From: CAYZXL01 sp964482435
GTDB taxonomy: Bacteria; Auribacterota; JABMQX01
Length of the DNA stretch: 38,517 bases
Reading direction: 5' to 3'
Assembly: GCA_964482435.1 (NCBI GenBank)
Contig: CAYZXL010000046.1
Span: 1 to 38,517, forward strand
Positions 24,386 through 32,003 of the stretch are shown here, in pieces; the first letter of the stretch is position 1; every line of letters starts with the position of its first letter. The translations under genes were made by a program, and so were the position numbers. The notes under the pieces were generated by a model that was not told the DNA's origin, searched no databases, and was given only the letters and a program-made list of their open reading frames with translations.

Positions 24386-24697
24386 CTCTGCTCGGGCGGG
24401 GAAGAGCCTTCGCCGTCACTTGGCAAGGTGTGGAACCGCACGACCCCTCCTGACAGGTACTTTCGTGAGCGCCGTGCTCGATGCCCACGCTGTGTTCACG
24501 CCGGGACCCCGTCGGTTGCTTCTCTCCCCTTTCGCCAGACCAGAAGGTGAGTCACCACCTTGACTCTCGCTGCGCCTCAGTATAAGCTCGGCACAAAGGC
24601 CAGTGAAGATTTCGGACAAACATCTGCCTCCACGCCAATCGGCCGACCGGGCCCTTTGCGACGAGGACACTTAGAGCATTGCCGGAGAGTGAGCGAT
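24386..24697. other. Gene-free interval before the radical SAM gene
   Basis: About 310 nt with no convincing coding frame. An open frame from 24560 is in phase with the radical SAM gene, but its product before residue 47 is not protein-like. A possible promoter lies at 24560-24586 (next entry). Nothing else recognisable. Confidence 0.5.
24560..24586 (+). promoter_or_regulatory. Possible promoter for the radical SAM gene
   Basis: TTGACT (24560-24565) and TATAAG (24581-24586), 15 nt apart, which is shorter than ideal. If real, it places transcription downstream of the longest open-frame start and supports the start at 24698. Confidence 0.35.
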
Positions 24698-25717
24698 TTG
24701 AACTGGAAAGCTTTCGTCAAGCGAAGCGTTTACTATCCCCTGCGCCGTGCCGTACCGATCCGGCGGCGGGAAAGGCCAGAAGGGGTCTGCATGTGGCCAT
24801 GGCGGGCACTGGTCATCTATTCCGACCTGGACACGACGTGCAACTGCGGTACTTCTTTGAAACAACTCCTCACGGGAAACGTTCGCTCAGGGATAAAGGC
24901 TGTCTGGTACGGAGACCTTTACACAACCATTCGGCGAGACTGGCTGGTGGGGAAGATTCCTTATTTTTGTCGCGGCTGCCCGGTTCCCTTCACGAAAACC
25001 CTCAACCGGTATCCCTATTTGCTGACAGACAAGCCCGACCTTCCCGAATATCCTCCGATACTCCAGATTGAGCCGACCGCAGCCTGCAACCTGAGATGCC
25101 CTCAGAAGGCTTGCGACCAGACGCTCATCCGGAAGCACCGCCGGAAAATGTTTATGACTCTCGACGAGTTCCGCGCCATCATGGACGAAGCTGGCCCTCA
25201 AACCGGAACAATCAACTTCTTCAATTTCGGAGAGCCGTTTCTCCACAAGGAAGCTATTGAGATGATTGCTTACGCGAAGAAAGTCAATCCCCGGACTTTC
25301 ATCCTTTCCGACACGAACGGTCACTTTTTCCAAACAGGGGAAAAGCAGGAGGCAATTGTGGCGTCGGGCATTGACCGGCTCGTCTTCTCGGTTGATGGGG
25401 CAACCCAGGACAGCTATGAGAAATATCGCGTCCGCGGAAACCTCCGCGCGGTTTTAGATGCCATGCAAGGAATCGTCGAGATTCGGAATCGCCTCGGGCT
25501 GAAAAAGCCGGAGGTCATCTGGAAGTACATTCTCTTCCGAACGAACGATTCCGATGAGGAAATCGAGCGAGCGCAGACACTCGCACGGCAAATTGGCGTT
25601 CCGCTGAAGTGGCACATCACCACATTTCCGAAAGGATGGCCGTCGCTCAGGTTTCAGACCACGCACGACCTGCCGCAACGAATGCGAGAAAACCTCTTCT
25701 GCGCTGAGCTTGCGTGA
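24698..25717 (+). CDS. Radical SAM protein with an N-terminal SPASM-like cluster domain
   Basis: A 339-aa protein from TTG 24698 (MNWKAFVKRSVYYPL), with GGAG 10 nt upstream; GTG 24689 is an alternative. Residues about 31-94 look like a SPASM auxiliary-cluster domain: C-x-W-P-W, TTCNCG (Cys48/50), LLTGNVRSGIKAVWYGD, then PYFCRGC (Cys91/94). The radical SAM core follows: LQIEPTAACNLRC, then NFFNFGEPFLH (the GEP motif), RLVFSVDGATQDSYEKYR and a final strand. The cluster Cys are C130-x3-C134-x4-C139, not the canonical CX3CX2C. The SPASM-like part precedes rather than follows the core. Peptide or carbohydrate modification is typical of SPASM enzymes; the actual substrate is unknown and no precursor peptide gene is seen nearby. 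Confidence 0.8.
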   Translation: MNWKAFVKRSVYYPLRRAVPIRRRERPEGVCMWPWRALVIYSDLDTTCNCGTSLKQLLTGNVRSGIKAVWYGDLYTTIRRDWLVGKIPYFCRGCPVPFTKTLNRYPYLLTDKPDLPEYPPILQIEPTAACNLRCPQKACDQTLIRKHRRKMFMTLDEFRAIMDEAGPQTGTINFFNFGEPFLHKEAIEMIAYAKKVNPRTFILSDTNGHFFQTGEKQEAIVASGIDRLVFSVDGATQDSYEKYRVRGNLRAVLDAMQGIVEIRNRLGLKKPEVIWKYILFRTNDSDEEIERAQTLARQIGVPLKWHITTFPKGWPSLRFQTTHDLPQRMRENLFCAELA

Positions 25718-25773
25718 TGCCGTTCGGCGACTGATTGGCTGACCGACGCACTCTTCATGGAGCACCCTTCAGG

Positions 25774-26322
25774 TCAATACTCAATGCCCTTGCGTGCGGG
25801 TTTCCCCAAATCGAAGTAGTGCTTTACCTTCCGCATTTCGGTAACAAGGTCAGCTCGCTGGATCAGGGTGGGAGAATTGAGTTGACCGGTTAGGATTAGC
25901 TCGGTTTCGGGGGGGCGGCGAGAAAGCTCCATGAGCGAGGTGATTTGGCCCTCGTCGAGAACGCCCGGGCGCACCAAACCCAATACCTCGTCCAGAATGA
26001 CGACCGAATACGTCTTATCCTCGAGAACCCTTAACGATAATTGATAGCCCCGGCGGGCTTCCTTAACGTCCTCGTCGGTCATTCCGAAGCGGAAGGGGCA
26101 CTGTCCTCCCATTCTCGGCAAACCTGTGGGAAATATATCAATCGCCGGAATCGAGCGAAGGATGCTTCGCTCACAGTAGGGATGGCCAGGCTCATCCCCG
26201 CCGGCCTCTCCCTTATCGAAAAAGACGATTACGACTTTCAGTCCCGCCCCGGCAGCTCTCACCGCCAGACCGATTGCAGCGGAAGTCTTCCCTTTGCCGT
26301 CGCCGAGATAGAGATGAACCAT
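25774..26322 (-). CDS. cobO: Cob(I)yrinic acid a,c-diamide adenosyltransferase
   Basis: A 182-aa CobA/CobO/BtuR-type corrinoid adenosyltransferase, transferring the adenosyl group of ATP to cob(I)alamin or its precursor. The unusual P-loop GDGKGKTSAAIGLAVRAAG (from residue 8) is diagnostic. VVILDEVLGLVRPGVLD, TELILTGQLNSP and LVTEMRKVKHYFDLGKPARKGIEY complete the family pattern. Length normal; ATG 26322 is the first residue of the conserved core. Together with cbiMNQO it indicates that the cell makes or salvages adenosylcobalamin. It lies downstream of aroF on the same strand, 172 nt apart, and could share its transcript. Confidence 0.95.
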   Translation of the reverse strand: MVHLYLGDGKGKTSAAIGLAVRAAGAGLKVVIVFFDKGEAGGDEPGHPYCERSILRSIPAIDIFPTGLPRMGGQCPFRFGMTDEDVKEARRGYQLSLRVLEDKTYSVVILDEVLGLVRPGVLDEGQITSLMELSRRPPETELILTGQLNSPTLIQRADLVTEMRKVKHYFDLGKPARKGIEY

Positions 26323-26494
26323 TTTTGCTCTCCGCTCTTCGAGTCAGGGTCTTCTCCTCCGGCCCCGCTTCTCGTGGAACTCGCCCCATCCCGCGGAGCG
26401 ACCGTCCACCACTGGCATAGCTCTTCTCTTGACCTGGTGCGCGGAACCGCTGGGCACTCCGAGCATGATTTCCCGGGCCGCCTATGCCAGGGTC

Positions 26495-27514
26495 CTAAGC
26501 AGATACCGTCCTGCCAACAGCTTCTGCAATGCGCCGGACGCCATCCATGAGGGATGCAAAATCCTCCGGGCGCAGCGACTGCTCGCCGTCGCTCAACGCC
26601 ATCTCGGGGTTGGTGTGAACCTCGACGAGCAAACCGTCTGCCCCCGCAGCGATAGCGGCTTTCGACATCGCCTCGACGTACTCCCTCCGGCCAGTTCCGT
26701 GGCTGGGGTCAACGAAAACCGGCAGATGCGTCGCCTCCTTGAGAGCGGGGATAGCGCTGAGGTCGAGGGTGTTTCTGGTGCCGTTCTCAAACGTTCGGAT
26801 ACCCCGTTCGCAGAGGATAACGCTCATGTTACCACCGGAGAGGACGTATTCCGCCGACATCAGAAGTTCCGTGACAGTCGAAGCCCTTCCTCTTTTCAAG
26901 AGAACGGGTTTGCGCTGCTTCCCCAGCTCCTTGAGGAGACTGAAATTGCTCATGTTTCTCGCCCCGACCTGCAAGATGTCGGCGTATTCCGCGACAAGCG
27001 GAATGTCCATCGTGTCCATGACTTCCGTGACGATGGGAAGGCCCGTGACCTCCCTCGCGCGGGCGAGGTACTTCAACGCGGGTTCGCCGTGCCCCTGGAA
27101 ACTGTAGGGAGAAGTCCTCGGCTTGAACGCCCCTCCTCGCAAGATGCTTGCGCCCGATTCCTTGACGCGTGTTGCAACGGCGATAAGCGTTTCCTCGTCT
27201 TCAACCGAGCAGGGGCCGGCGGCAACAACCACTCGATTCCCGCCTATTTGAACCCCGTTGACGGCGATGACCGTGCCGTCCCTCTTCAGCTCTCGACTCG
27301 CCAACTTGTACGGCCTGAGGATGGGAATGACCTTCTCGACCCCGGGCAAAACTTCCACCTGGAGCCTTCCGGTGTCGGGCTGAGTGCCTATCACCCCGAT
27401 GACAGTCCTTTCGACCCCTTCTATCGCCTGGTATCTCAAGCCGACACGCCGGATTTCCTGATAGACTCGCTCCTTCTCCTCCGCAGCTGCATTCCGTTTC
27501 ATGACCACAATCAT
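26495..27514 (-). CDS. aroF: 3-deoxy-7-phosphoheptulonate synthase (DAHP synthase, AroF type)
   Basis: A 339-aa enzyme condensing phosphoenolpyruvate and erythrose-4-phosphate, the first step of the shikimate pathway. Residues 1 to about 70 form the small ferredoxin-like N-terminal domain of type I-beta enzymes (MIVVMKRNAA...IGVIG). The barrel has VVVAAGPCSVED, ILRGGAFKPRTSPYSFQG, LQVGARNMSNFSLLKELG, KPVLLKRG, ILCERGIRTFE and FVDPSHGTGRREYVEAMSKA. ATG 27514 follows an excellent ribosome site (GGGAGGTGA). Upstream is a leader-peptide attenuator with seven consecutive Trp/Tyr/Phe codons, so expression should rise when aromatic amino acids run short. Confidence 0.96.
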   Translation of the reverse strand: MIVVMKRNAAAEEKERVYQEIRRVGLRYQAIEGVERTVIGVIGTQPDTGRLQVEVLPGVEKVIPILRPYKLASRELKRDGTVIAVNGVQIGGNRVVVAAGPCSVEDEETLIAVATRVKESGASILRGGAFKPRTSPYSFQGHGEPALKYLARAREVTGLPIVTEVMDTMDIPLVAEYADILQVGARNMSNFSLLKELGKQRKPVLLKRGRASTVTELLMSAEYVLSGGNMSVILCERGIRTFENGTRNTLDLSAIPALKEATHLPVFVDPSHGTGRREYVEAMSKAAIAAGADGLLVEVHTNPEMALSDGEQSLRPEDFASLMDGVRRIAEAVGRTVSA

Positions 27515-27576
27515 GACATCACCTCCCGCGACGCACGCTTAACTCCTGTTTACACTCCCTGTTCTGATTTGCCAAT

Positions 27577-27614
27577 AAAAAAACAGCCTCGGAACTTCGG
27601 AAGTCCCGAGGCTG
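27577..27614 (-). terminator. Intrinsic terminator of the aroF attenuator
   Basis: On the minus strand CAGCCTCGG pairs perfectly with CCGAGGCTG, extended by a G-U and ACTT/AAGT around a CCG loop (27584-27614), and is followed by seven T (27577-27583). It lies 63 nt before the aroF ATG, downstream of the leader peptide. Confidence 0.92.
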
Positions 27615-27658
27615 ACCAAAATCGCCATGTCAAGCTATCTCAAGGACTCCCCCTCGAG
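27599..27658 (-). promoter_or_regulatory. Antiterminator and pause-hairpin segments of the aroF attenuator
   Basis: GGGAGTCC (27651-27644), overlapping the last leader codons, can pair over 8 bp with GGACTTCC (27606-27599) in the terminator's upstream arm, which would break the terminator. Alternatively CTCGAG (27658-27653) pairs with CTTGAG (27644-27639), masking GGGAGTCC. A ribosome stalled on the aromatic codons would cover the first arm and favour the antiterminator; one that reaches the stop codon would free the terminator. Confidence 0.75.
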
Positions 27659-27771
27659 AGGCTGCTAAAGTAAAAGTACCAATACCAGTTTGTGAGCAGA
27701 GCGCTGCCCGGACGGCGGGATGCCGATTCAGCAGTCACGCTTCTCTGGTTTTTCCAGGCATCAGTACTCAT
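27640..27771 (-). CDS. Aromatic-rich leader peptide controlling aroF
   Basis: A 43-codon reading frame on the minus strand from ATG 27771 to TGA 27640, preceded by AAGGA at 5 nt spacing and about 16 nt after the expected transcription start. It begins MSTDAWKNQRS. Residues 29-35 are Trp-Tyr-Trp-Tyr-Phe-Tyr-Phe (27687-27667), followed by SSLSRGSP and stop. Seven successive codons for the three end products of the pathway, right in front of a terminator that competes with an antiterminator, is the mark of ribosome-mediated attenuation (as in trp, phe and his operons). The peptide itself probably has no function beyond being translated. Confidence 0.88.
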   Translation of the reverse strand: MSTDAWKNQRSVTAESASRRPGSALLTNWYWYFYFSSLSRGSP

Positions 27772-27793
27772 ACGCGTCCTTGATTTTGCTACT

Positions 27794-27822
27794 TATATAC
27801 CTCTTTCAACCGCGTCTGTCAA
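27794..27822 (-). promoter_or_regulatory. Sigma-70 promoter of the aroF leader transcript
   Basis: Minus-strand TTGACA (27822-27817), exactly 17 nt, TATATA (27799-27794). The start near 27787 places the leader-peptide ribosome site close to the 5' end, as in known attenuators. Confidence 0.8.
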
Positions 27823-27911
27823 GACTTTCTTCGCGGTTTTCCGCGCGCGCCCGGCGTCGTCGAGCAGCAGGCACGTCCTCGCCAGCCGCAACCTCGCCAA
27901 AAAATACAGAG

Positions 27912-27953
27912 TGGAGATGGGGGGAGTCGAACCCCCGACCTGTGCGTTGCGAA
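27912..27953 (-). pseudogene. 3' half of a tRNA-Ala(CGC) gene; candidate attachment site
   Basis: Read on the minus strand, the sequence fits tRNA positions 32-73. There is an anticodon loop TTCGCAA (27953-27947; U33, anticodon CGC for Ala, A37) and the 3' anticodon-stem strand CGCAC. A variable loop AGGTC, a perfect T arm GGGGG-TTCGACT-CCCCC and the acceptor strand CATCTCC with A73 follow. U70 is present, as needed for the G3-U70 alanine identity pair. The 5' half (GGGGATG, D arm, anticodon 5' strand) is absent upstream. A copy starting at the anticodon loop is what tyrosine recombinases leave when they integrate into tRNA genes. A tmRNA 3' end was considered, but the AGGTC loop and anticodon loop favour tRNA-Ala. 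Confidence 0.7.
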
Positions 27954-28807
27954 GGCGACAGCGCAGACAACGTAACCTGCGATAATCAAGACACTTCCAA
28001 CGAGTTGTGAAAAGAAGTTAGTCTGAGACTTTTGGGGAGTTTATGGGCAGTTTCGGCGACCACCGCCCACAAAACGCCCACAGTGGCATATCGAGCGGCG
28101 GGTTCATTCCTCCTGAAAACCTAACCGGGCATCCAATTCCGGGTAGAATGTTTCGTTCAGTTGGCGCTCACGTTCAAGCCTGGCCCGCTCGTATATTTCC
28201 TCCGGGTCCAGACTATGTTTCGGCCTGACCAACTCTCGCAACGACAGCGGCATGGCGGCCCAACGCTGCCAGAATGCAGTTCTGGCGACGCTGAGGCCGA
28301 CGGACCGGGAGGTTGTCCTCAAGTGGGCCGAAGAGTTCGCGCGGGCGGTCACCCACAAAGTGCCCACAGTTCGCCCGGGCGTATTGTCGGGTATTACTTG
28401 GGCCGATTATGCGGCGGAGGCGCAGAGCGCAACATGCTGAAGCCAGGAGGGGCGACCGCTTGAGTCCCGGAAAAACACATTTGAATCTCGCGATTAGCTG
28501 CTTTATTGGCCCTGCGTGTGACGGCGCGGATAGAACCGACGAAACATTGCTTGGCCAGCGAAACGGATGACGATTGAGGTCGAAATATCGGGATCGGGGC
28601 AATTCCAGGATTCGGATGCGAACTGCACAGCCCGGTGCTCAGCTTCCGTGTCTTCTCGTCGGCCCTTTTCTCCAATTTCTTGTCATCAGACATCGGATCT
28701 TGACCAACTTTGCGCCTTTGAGACCCGTAAATGTGTGGCCTGGTCCCTGGTAATGTGACCATGCGAGAGCGCGGGCTCCCTCCAGAAATCGCCAAGCGCT
28801 TTAGCGG
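27954..28807. other. Gene-poor interval between tRNA fragment and CRISPR-Cas operon
   Basis: About 850 nt with only short, overlapping and unconvincing frames on both strands (for example minus 28104-28367, ending ARLGFQEE, and plus 28252-28440). No intact integrase or transposase is visible. The interval carries the phased GTGGGC-type repeats listed separately. It may be the decayed end of an integrated element. Confidence 0.5.
28031..28369. repeat. 10-bp-phased GTGGGC-type repeats, possible integrase arm sites
   Basis: Three blocks. At 28031-28053, TTTGGGGAGT and TTATGGGCAG are consecutive 10-bp units. At 28065-28083, GCCCACAAAACGCCCACAG has two CCCACA units 10 bp apart in the opposite orientation. 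At 28351-28369 the latter recurs with 3 mismatches of 19 (ACCCACAAAGTGCCCACAG). Helically phased short repeats beside an attachment core resemble arm-type binding sites of tyrosine recombinases; that role is inferred. Confidence 0.45.
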
Positions 28808-28836
28808 TTGACGCTTCCAACAATTAGGTCTATACT
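28808..28836 (+). promoter_or_regulatory. Sigma-70 promoter of the cas operon
   Basis: TTGACG (28808-28813), exactly 17 nt, TATACT (28831-28836). It lies about 95 nt upstream of the cas3 GTG and is the only strong promoter before the operon. Confidence 0.65.
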
Positions 28837-28929
28837 CAGCCCAAAGGATGTTGGGAATCTGAGCGACGGAACCCATTGGTTGAGGTCATGCTAAGAGGGT
28901 CGAGCGTCCTGCGGTAATTCAGCAGCCTC

Positions 28930-31272
28930 GTGGAGAACGAGTCGGTGGCGGAGATGTCAACAAGCTTTCTCGCCCACAGCCGTAGCAAGTTCGGAACAGA
29001 GGACCTTGTTCGGTCTCATCTCCAGGACGTGGCAAACCGAGCAGCCGAGTACGCGAGCGCTTTCGATGCCTCTGCCGAAGCGAAGCTCGCCGCACTACTC
29101 CACGACCTGGGGAAGTACGGCGATCTGTTCCAGAAACGTTTGAAGGGCGAGAAACATCCCATTGACCACTGCTCTGCCGGTGCCTGGGCTGCCCTCACGA
29201 GGTGCGGGTTGCACGGTGTGGCTTCGGCGCTTGCGATCCAGGGGCATCACATCGGCCTCCAAAGGGCCGACTGCGACTCTCTGCGTGAGCTGGACATCAA
29301 GAAATTGGTCGAGCGCCCTCCCCATGAATTCCGGCTCTCCGAGCCGAATCTGGAGGTGCTGCTCCAACGATTCAACGCCGACGGCCTGAAGCTGCCCGAA
29401 GTCTCCTCTTCGCTTTACGATTGTAACACACGGGGAAGTATGTCAGCCGCCGCGATGCTCGACGTGCGGATGTTGTTCTCAGCGCTCGTGGATGCCGACT
29501 TCATCGAGACCGAGGCGCACTTCAACGCCGCCCCTGACGCGAGCAAGGGATATCGCGAACCCGGTCCCCCGCTCCAAGATGACAGGGTGTTTCCTCTCCT
29601 GCTGTCTTACCTCAACGAGCTCGCAGCGAAGTCAAGCGCGTCCCCGGAGGTCAATCGCCTGCGCAGCGACCTGCTTGCGGCATGCCTGGAAGCTACCAGC
29701 TCCCCGCAAGGCCTATTCACCCTCACGGCTCCGACTGGGGCGGGAAAGACCCTGAGCATGCTGGCGTTTGCGCTGGGGCACGCCCTGAAACACGGCCTCC
29801 GACGCATCGTCACAGTTATCCCTTACTTGAGCATCATAGAGCAAACCGTCCGAGAATACCGCAGAGTATTCACGCCCCACTTCCAAGCGAAATACCTCGA
29901 CCAGTATATCCTTGAAGACCATAGCCTCGCTGGCACACGTGGGGCAGACCAGAAGGGTAAAGGCGAATGCGACACCGAAAGCGAGGCCGAGCAAAAACCG
30001 CGGCTTCTCGCGGAGAACTGGGACGCCCCCATCATCGCCACTACCAGCGTTCAATTCTTCGAGTCTCTCTTCGCCAACCGCCCATCAGCCTGCCGGAAAC
30101 TCCACCGACTTGCGAAGAGCGTCATCCTGTTCGACGAGGTCCAGACGTTTCCGGCCCAACTGGCGGTTCCTTCCTTGGCGACGCTGTCGCGCCTGGTCGA
30201 GCGGTACGGCGCCACGGTCGTCTTCGCCACCGCGACGCAGCCGGCGTTCGGCCATCTCGACAAGTGCGTGCGGGAATACTGCGTTCGCGGTTGGCAGCCG
30301 CAGGAGATCGCGAAGCCACAACTCCGCCTCTTCGAGCGAGCGAGGCGCACCCAAGTAGCCTGGCCGAAGCTCGACGAAAAGACTTCCTGGGCACAACTTG
30401 CCGAGCAACTTTCCAAGCACGACCAGGCCCTCTGTGTCGTCAATTTGAAACGCCATGCGCTGTTGCTCTTCGACGAGTTACAGCGGCTTAAGCTGGACGG
30501 TTTGTTTCATCTCTCCACCAACATGTGCCCTGCCCATCGGCAAGTTGTGCTCGATACGGTTCGCGAGCGCCTGCAAAGAGGAAAACCCTGTCGCCTCGTC
30601 TCCACTCAATGCGTCGAGGCAGGAGTGGACGTAGATTTTCCCGTCGCCTTCCGGGCCCTCGGCCCCCTCGATGCGATTGCGCAGGCCGCCGGACGCTGCA
30701 ACCGCAACGGCCGCGCTGCAATTCGTACCGTTAACGTTTTCGTCCCTCCTCGAGAGGCACGACCGCCCTACCCCGATTTCGCGTACGAACAGGCCGCCGG
30801 TGCCTGCGAGCGTCTCATTGCGAAATATCCTGCGGGCGTCGACATTCACAACCCTGCCCTTTTCAACGAATATTACCGCTACCTCTACGATGTTGGCGGA
30901 GCTGCGGAGCCGAAGAAAGAGCTAATGAAAGCCATCAGAGCGCAGGATTTCGAGAAAGTGGCGCGCGAGTATCGGATCATCGAGAAAGACGGGATCAACG
31001 TTCTCGTCGCCTATGATCGAGAGGTCTTCCGCGAACTGGCCTCGGAAGTCCGAGGGACTGGCCTGACCAGGGCGTGGGTCACGAAGGCGCGCCCGCACAC
31101 GATTGGGCTATTTCGGCCCAAGCGCGATAAGGTCGTTTCACGCTGGCTTGAGGCCGTTCGTCTCGGCCGGGGTGTGTTGTCAGAGGAGTGGTTCATCTAC
31201 ATGAATGAAGAACATTACGATCCCGATAAAGGCCTTGTTCCACCTGCGTCACTCGAATGTCTGATTGCATAA
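28930..31272 (+). CDS. cas3: CRISPR-associated nuclease/helicase Cas3 (type I-C)
   Basis: A 780-aa effector nuclease-helicase recruited by Cascade to degrade target DNA. The N-terminal HD nuclease has LLHDLGKYG (His58-Asp59), His80 in DHCSAG and GHH at about 106-107. The SF2 helicase has Walker A TAPTGAGKT (266-274), box II FDEVQTFP (402-405 DEVQ), motif III FATATQP, and motif VI AAGRCNRNGR. HD and helicase are fused in the usual order. GTG 28930 or ATG 28954 may start it. It is first in the cas operon, 23 nt before cas5c. No inactivating change is visible. Confidence 0.96.
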   Translation: MENESVAEMSTSFLAHSRSKFGTEDLVRSHLQDVANRAAEYASAFDASAEAKLAALLHDLGKYGDLFQKRLKGEKHPIDHCSAGAWAALTRCGLHGVASALAIQGHHIGLQRADCDSLRELDIKKLVERPPHEFRLSEPNLEVLLQRFNADGLKLPEVSSSLYDCNTRGSMSAAAMLDVRMLFSALVDADFIETEAHFNAAPDASKGYREPGPPLQDDRVFPLLLSYLNELAAKSSASPEVNRLRSDLLAACLEATSSPQGLFTLTAPTGAGKTLSMLAFALGHALKHGLRRIVTVIPYLSIIEQTVREYRRVFTPHFQAKYLDQYILEDHSLAGTRGADQKGKGECDTESEAEQKPRLLAENWDAPIIATTSVQFFESLFANRPSACRKLHRLAKSVILFDEVQTFPAQLAVPSLATLSRLVERYGATVVFATATQPAFGHLDKCVREYCVRGWQPQEIAKPQLRLFERARRTQVAWPKLDEKTSWAQLAEQLSKHDQALCVVNLKRHALLLFDELQRLKLDGLFHLSTNMCPAHRQVVLDTVRERLQRGKPCRLVSTQCVEAGVDVDFPVAFRALGPLDAIAQAAGRCNRNGRAAIRTVNVFVPPREARPPYPDFAYEQAAGACERLIAKYPAGVDIHNPALFNEYYRYLYDVGGAAEPKKELMKAIRAQDFEKVAREYRIIEKDGINVLVAYDREVFRELASEVRGTGLTRAWVTKARPHTIGLFRPKRDKVVSRWLEAVRLGRGVLSEEWFIYMNEEHYDPDKGLVPPASLECLIA

Positions 31273-31295
31273 CCGCAAACAGGAAAGGAGACACT

Positions 31296-32003
31296 ATGAA
31301 GCCGAAAGATCAGGTCTTGGAGGTATGGGGTGACTTTGCGTGCTTTACGAGGCCGGAGCTGAAGGTCGAGCGGTTCAGCTATCCCGTCATAACGCCCTCA
31401 GCAGCGCGCGGCATCTACGACGCCATTTACTGCAAGCCGGTCGAGTTTCGCTGGCAAGTCACCGAAGTTGAGATTCTCGCCCCGGTCAACTACATCGCCC
31501 TTCGCCGGAACGAGGTCAAGGGCGCTATCCCAGAGAAACTGGCGACACAGTGGGCATCCGGGAGAAACGCGCCGCGTCCCATGCTTGTTGACGACAGAAC
31601 GCGCGCTCAACGTCAGACCATGGCCCTTAAGGGTGTCCACTACCGCCTCCATGCCGAAATTCGTCCGTGGCCTGGCTTCGAGTCCGGACTCCAGGGAATG
31701 GAGATGCAGTTCCGGCGCCGTGCTGCAAACGGAAAGTGCATTTATCAGCCCTACTTCGGCTGCCGCGAATTCCCCGCCTTTTTCGACCTCGTCGAGCCGG
31801 ATTCGCCGCCCGCAAGCCCTGTTGGCACCCTGTGCATGGACATCGGTCTGATGCTCTACGATGTGTTTGACCTATCGAAGGCGGGGAGAGACCATGACCC
31901 GCCATGCATAAGTCTCTTTCAGGCCCGAGTCGAGGCCGGGGTTCTCAAGGTCCCCGAATACGAGAGCAACGAGGTTCTCAGAGGTATAAGGAGGGAACGC
32001 TGA
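31296..32003 (+). CDS. cas5c: Cas5c (Cas5d) pre-crRNA endonuclease and Cascade subunit
   Basis: A 235-aa RAMP-fold protein of type I-C. It starts at ATG 31296 (MKPKDQVLEVWGDFACFTRPE), 6 nt after AAAGGAG; the longer frame into cas3 is discarded. Typical segments are VERFSYPVITPSAARGIYDAI, VNYIALRRNEVK, RQTMALKGVHYRLHAEI and YFGCREFPAFFDLVE. In type I-C there is no cas6; Cas5c cuts the repeat transcript and caps the 5' handle. The absence of cas6 here fits. The stop overlaps the cas8c start by 1 nt. Confidence 0.94.
   Translation: MKPKDQVLEVWGDFACFTRPELKVERFSYPVITPSAARGIYDAIYCKPVEFRWQVTEVEILAPVNYIALRRNEVKGAIPEKLATQWASGRNAPRPMLVDDRTRAQRQTMALKGVHYRLHAEIRPWPGFESGLQGMEMQFRRRAANGKCIYQPYFGCREFPAFFDLVEPDSPPASPVGTLCMDIGLMLYDVFDLSKAGRDHDPPCISLFQARVEAGVLKVPEYESNEVLRGIRRER

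Noticed and set aside
26429..27673. Large plus-strand frame antisense to aroF and its leader
   Set aside because: Complement of a well-conserved gene; composition is that of a shadow frame. The same applies to the frames at 2565-3572, 18577-19659 and 20885-22330.
27912..28300. tmRNA (ssrA) gene on the minus strand
   Set aside because: The T arm and acceptor end would fit, but no tag reading frame and no 5' GGATTCGACGG-like start exist upstream. The AGGTC variable loop and TTCGCAA anticodon loop fit tRNA-Ala better.
28104..28440. Opposing small open frames (minus 28104-28367; plus 28252-28440) as integrase remnants or new genes
   Set aside because: The two overlap on opposite strands, neither has a ribosome site or a recognisable motif, and the R-H-R-Y residues of tyrosine recombinases are not visible.
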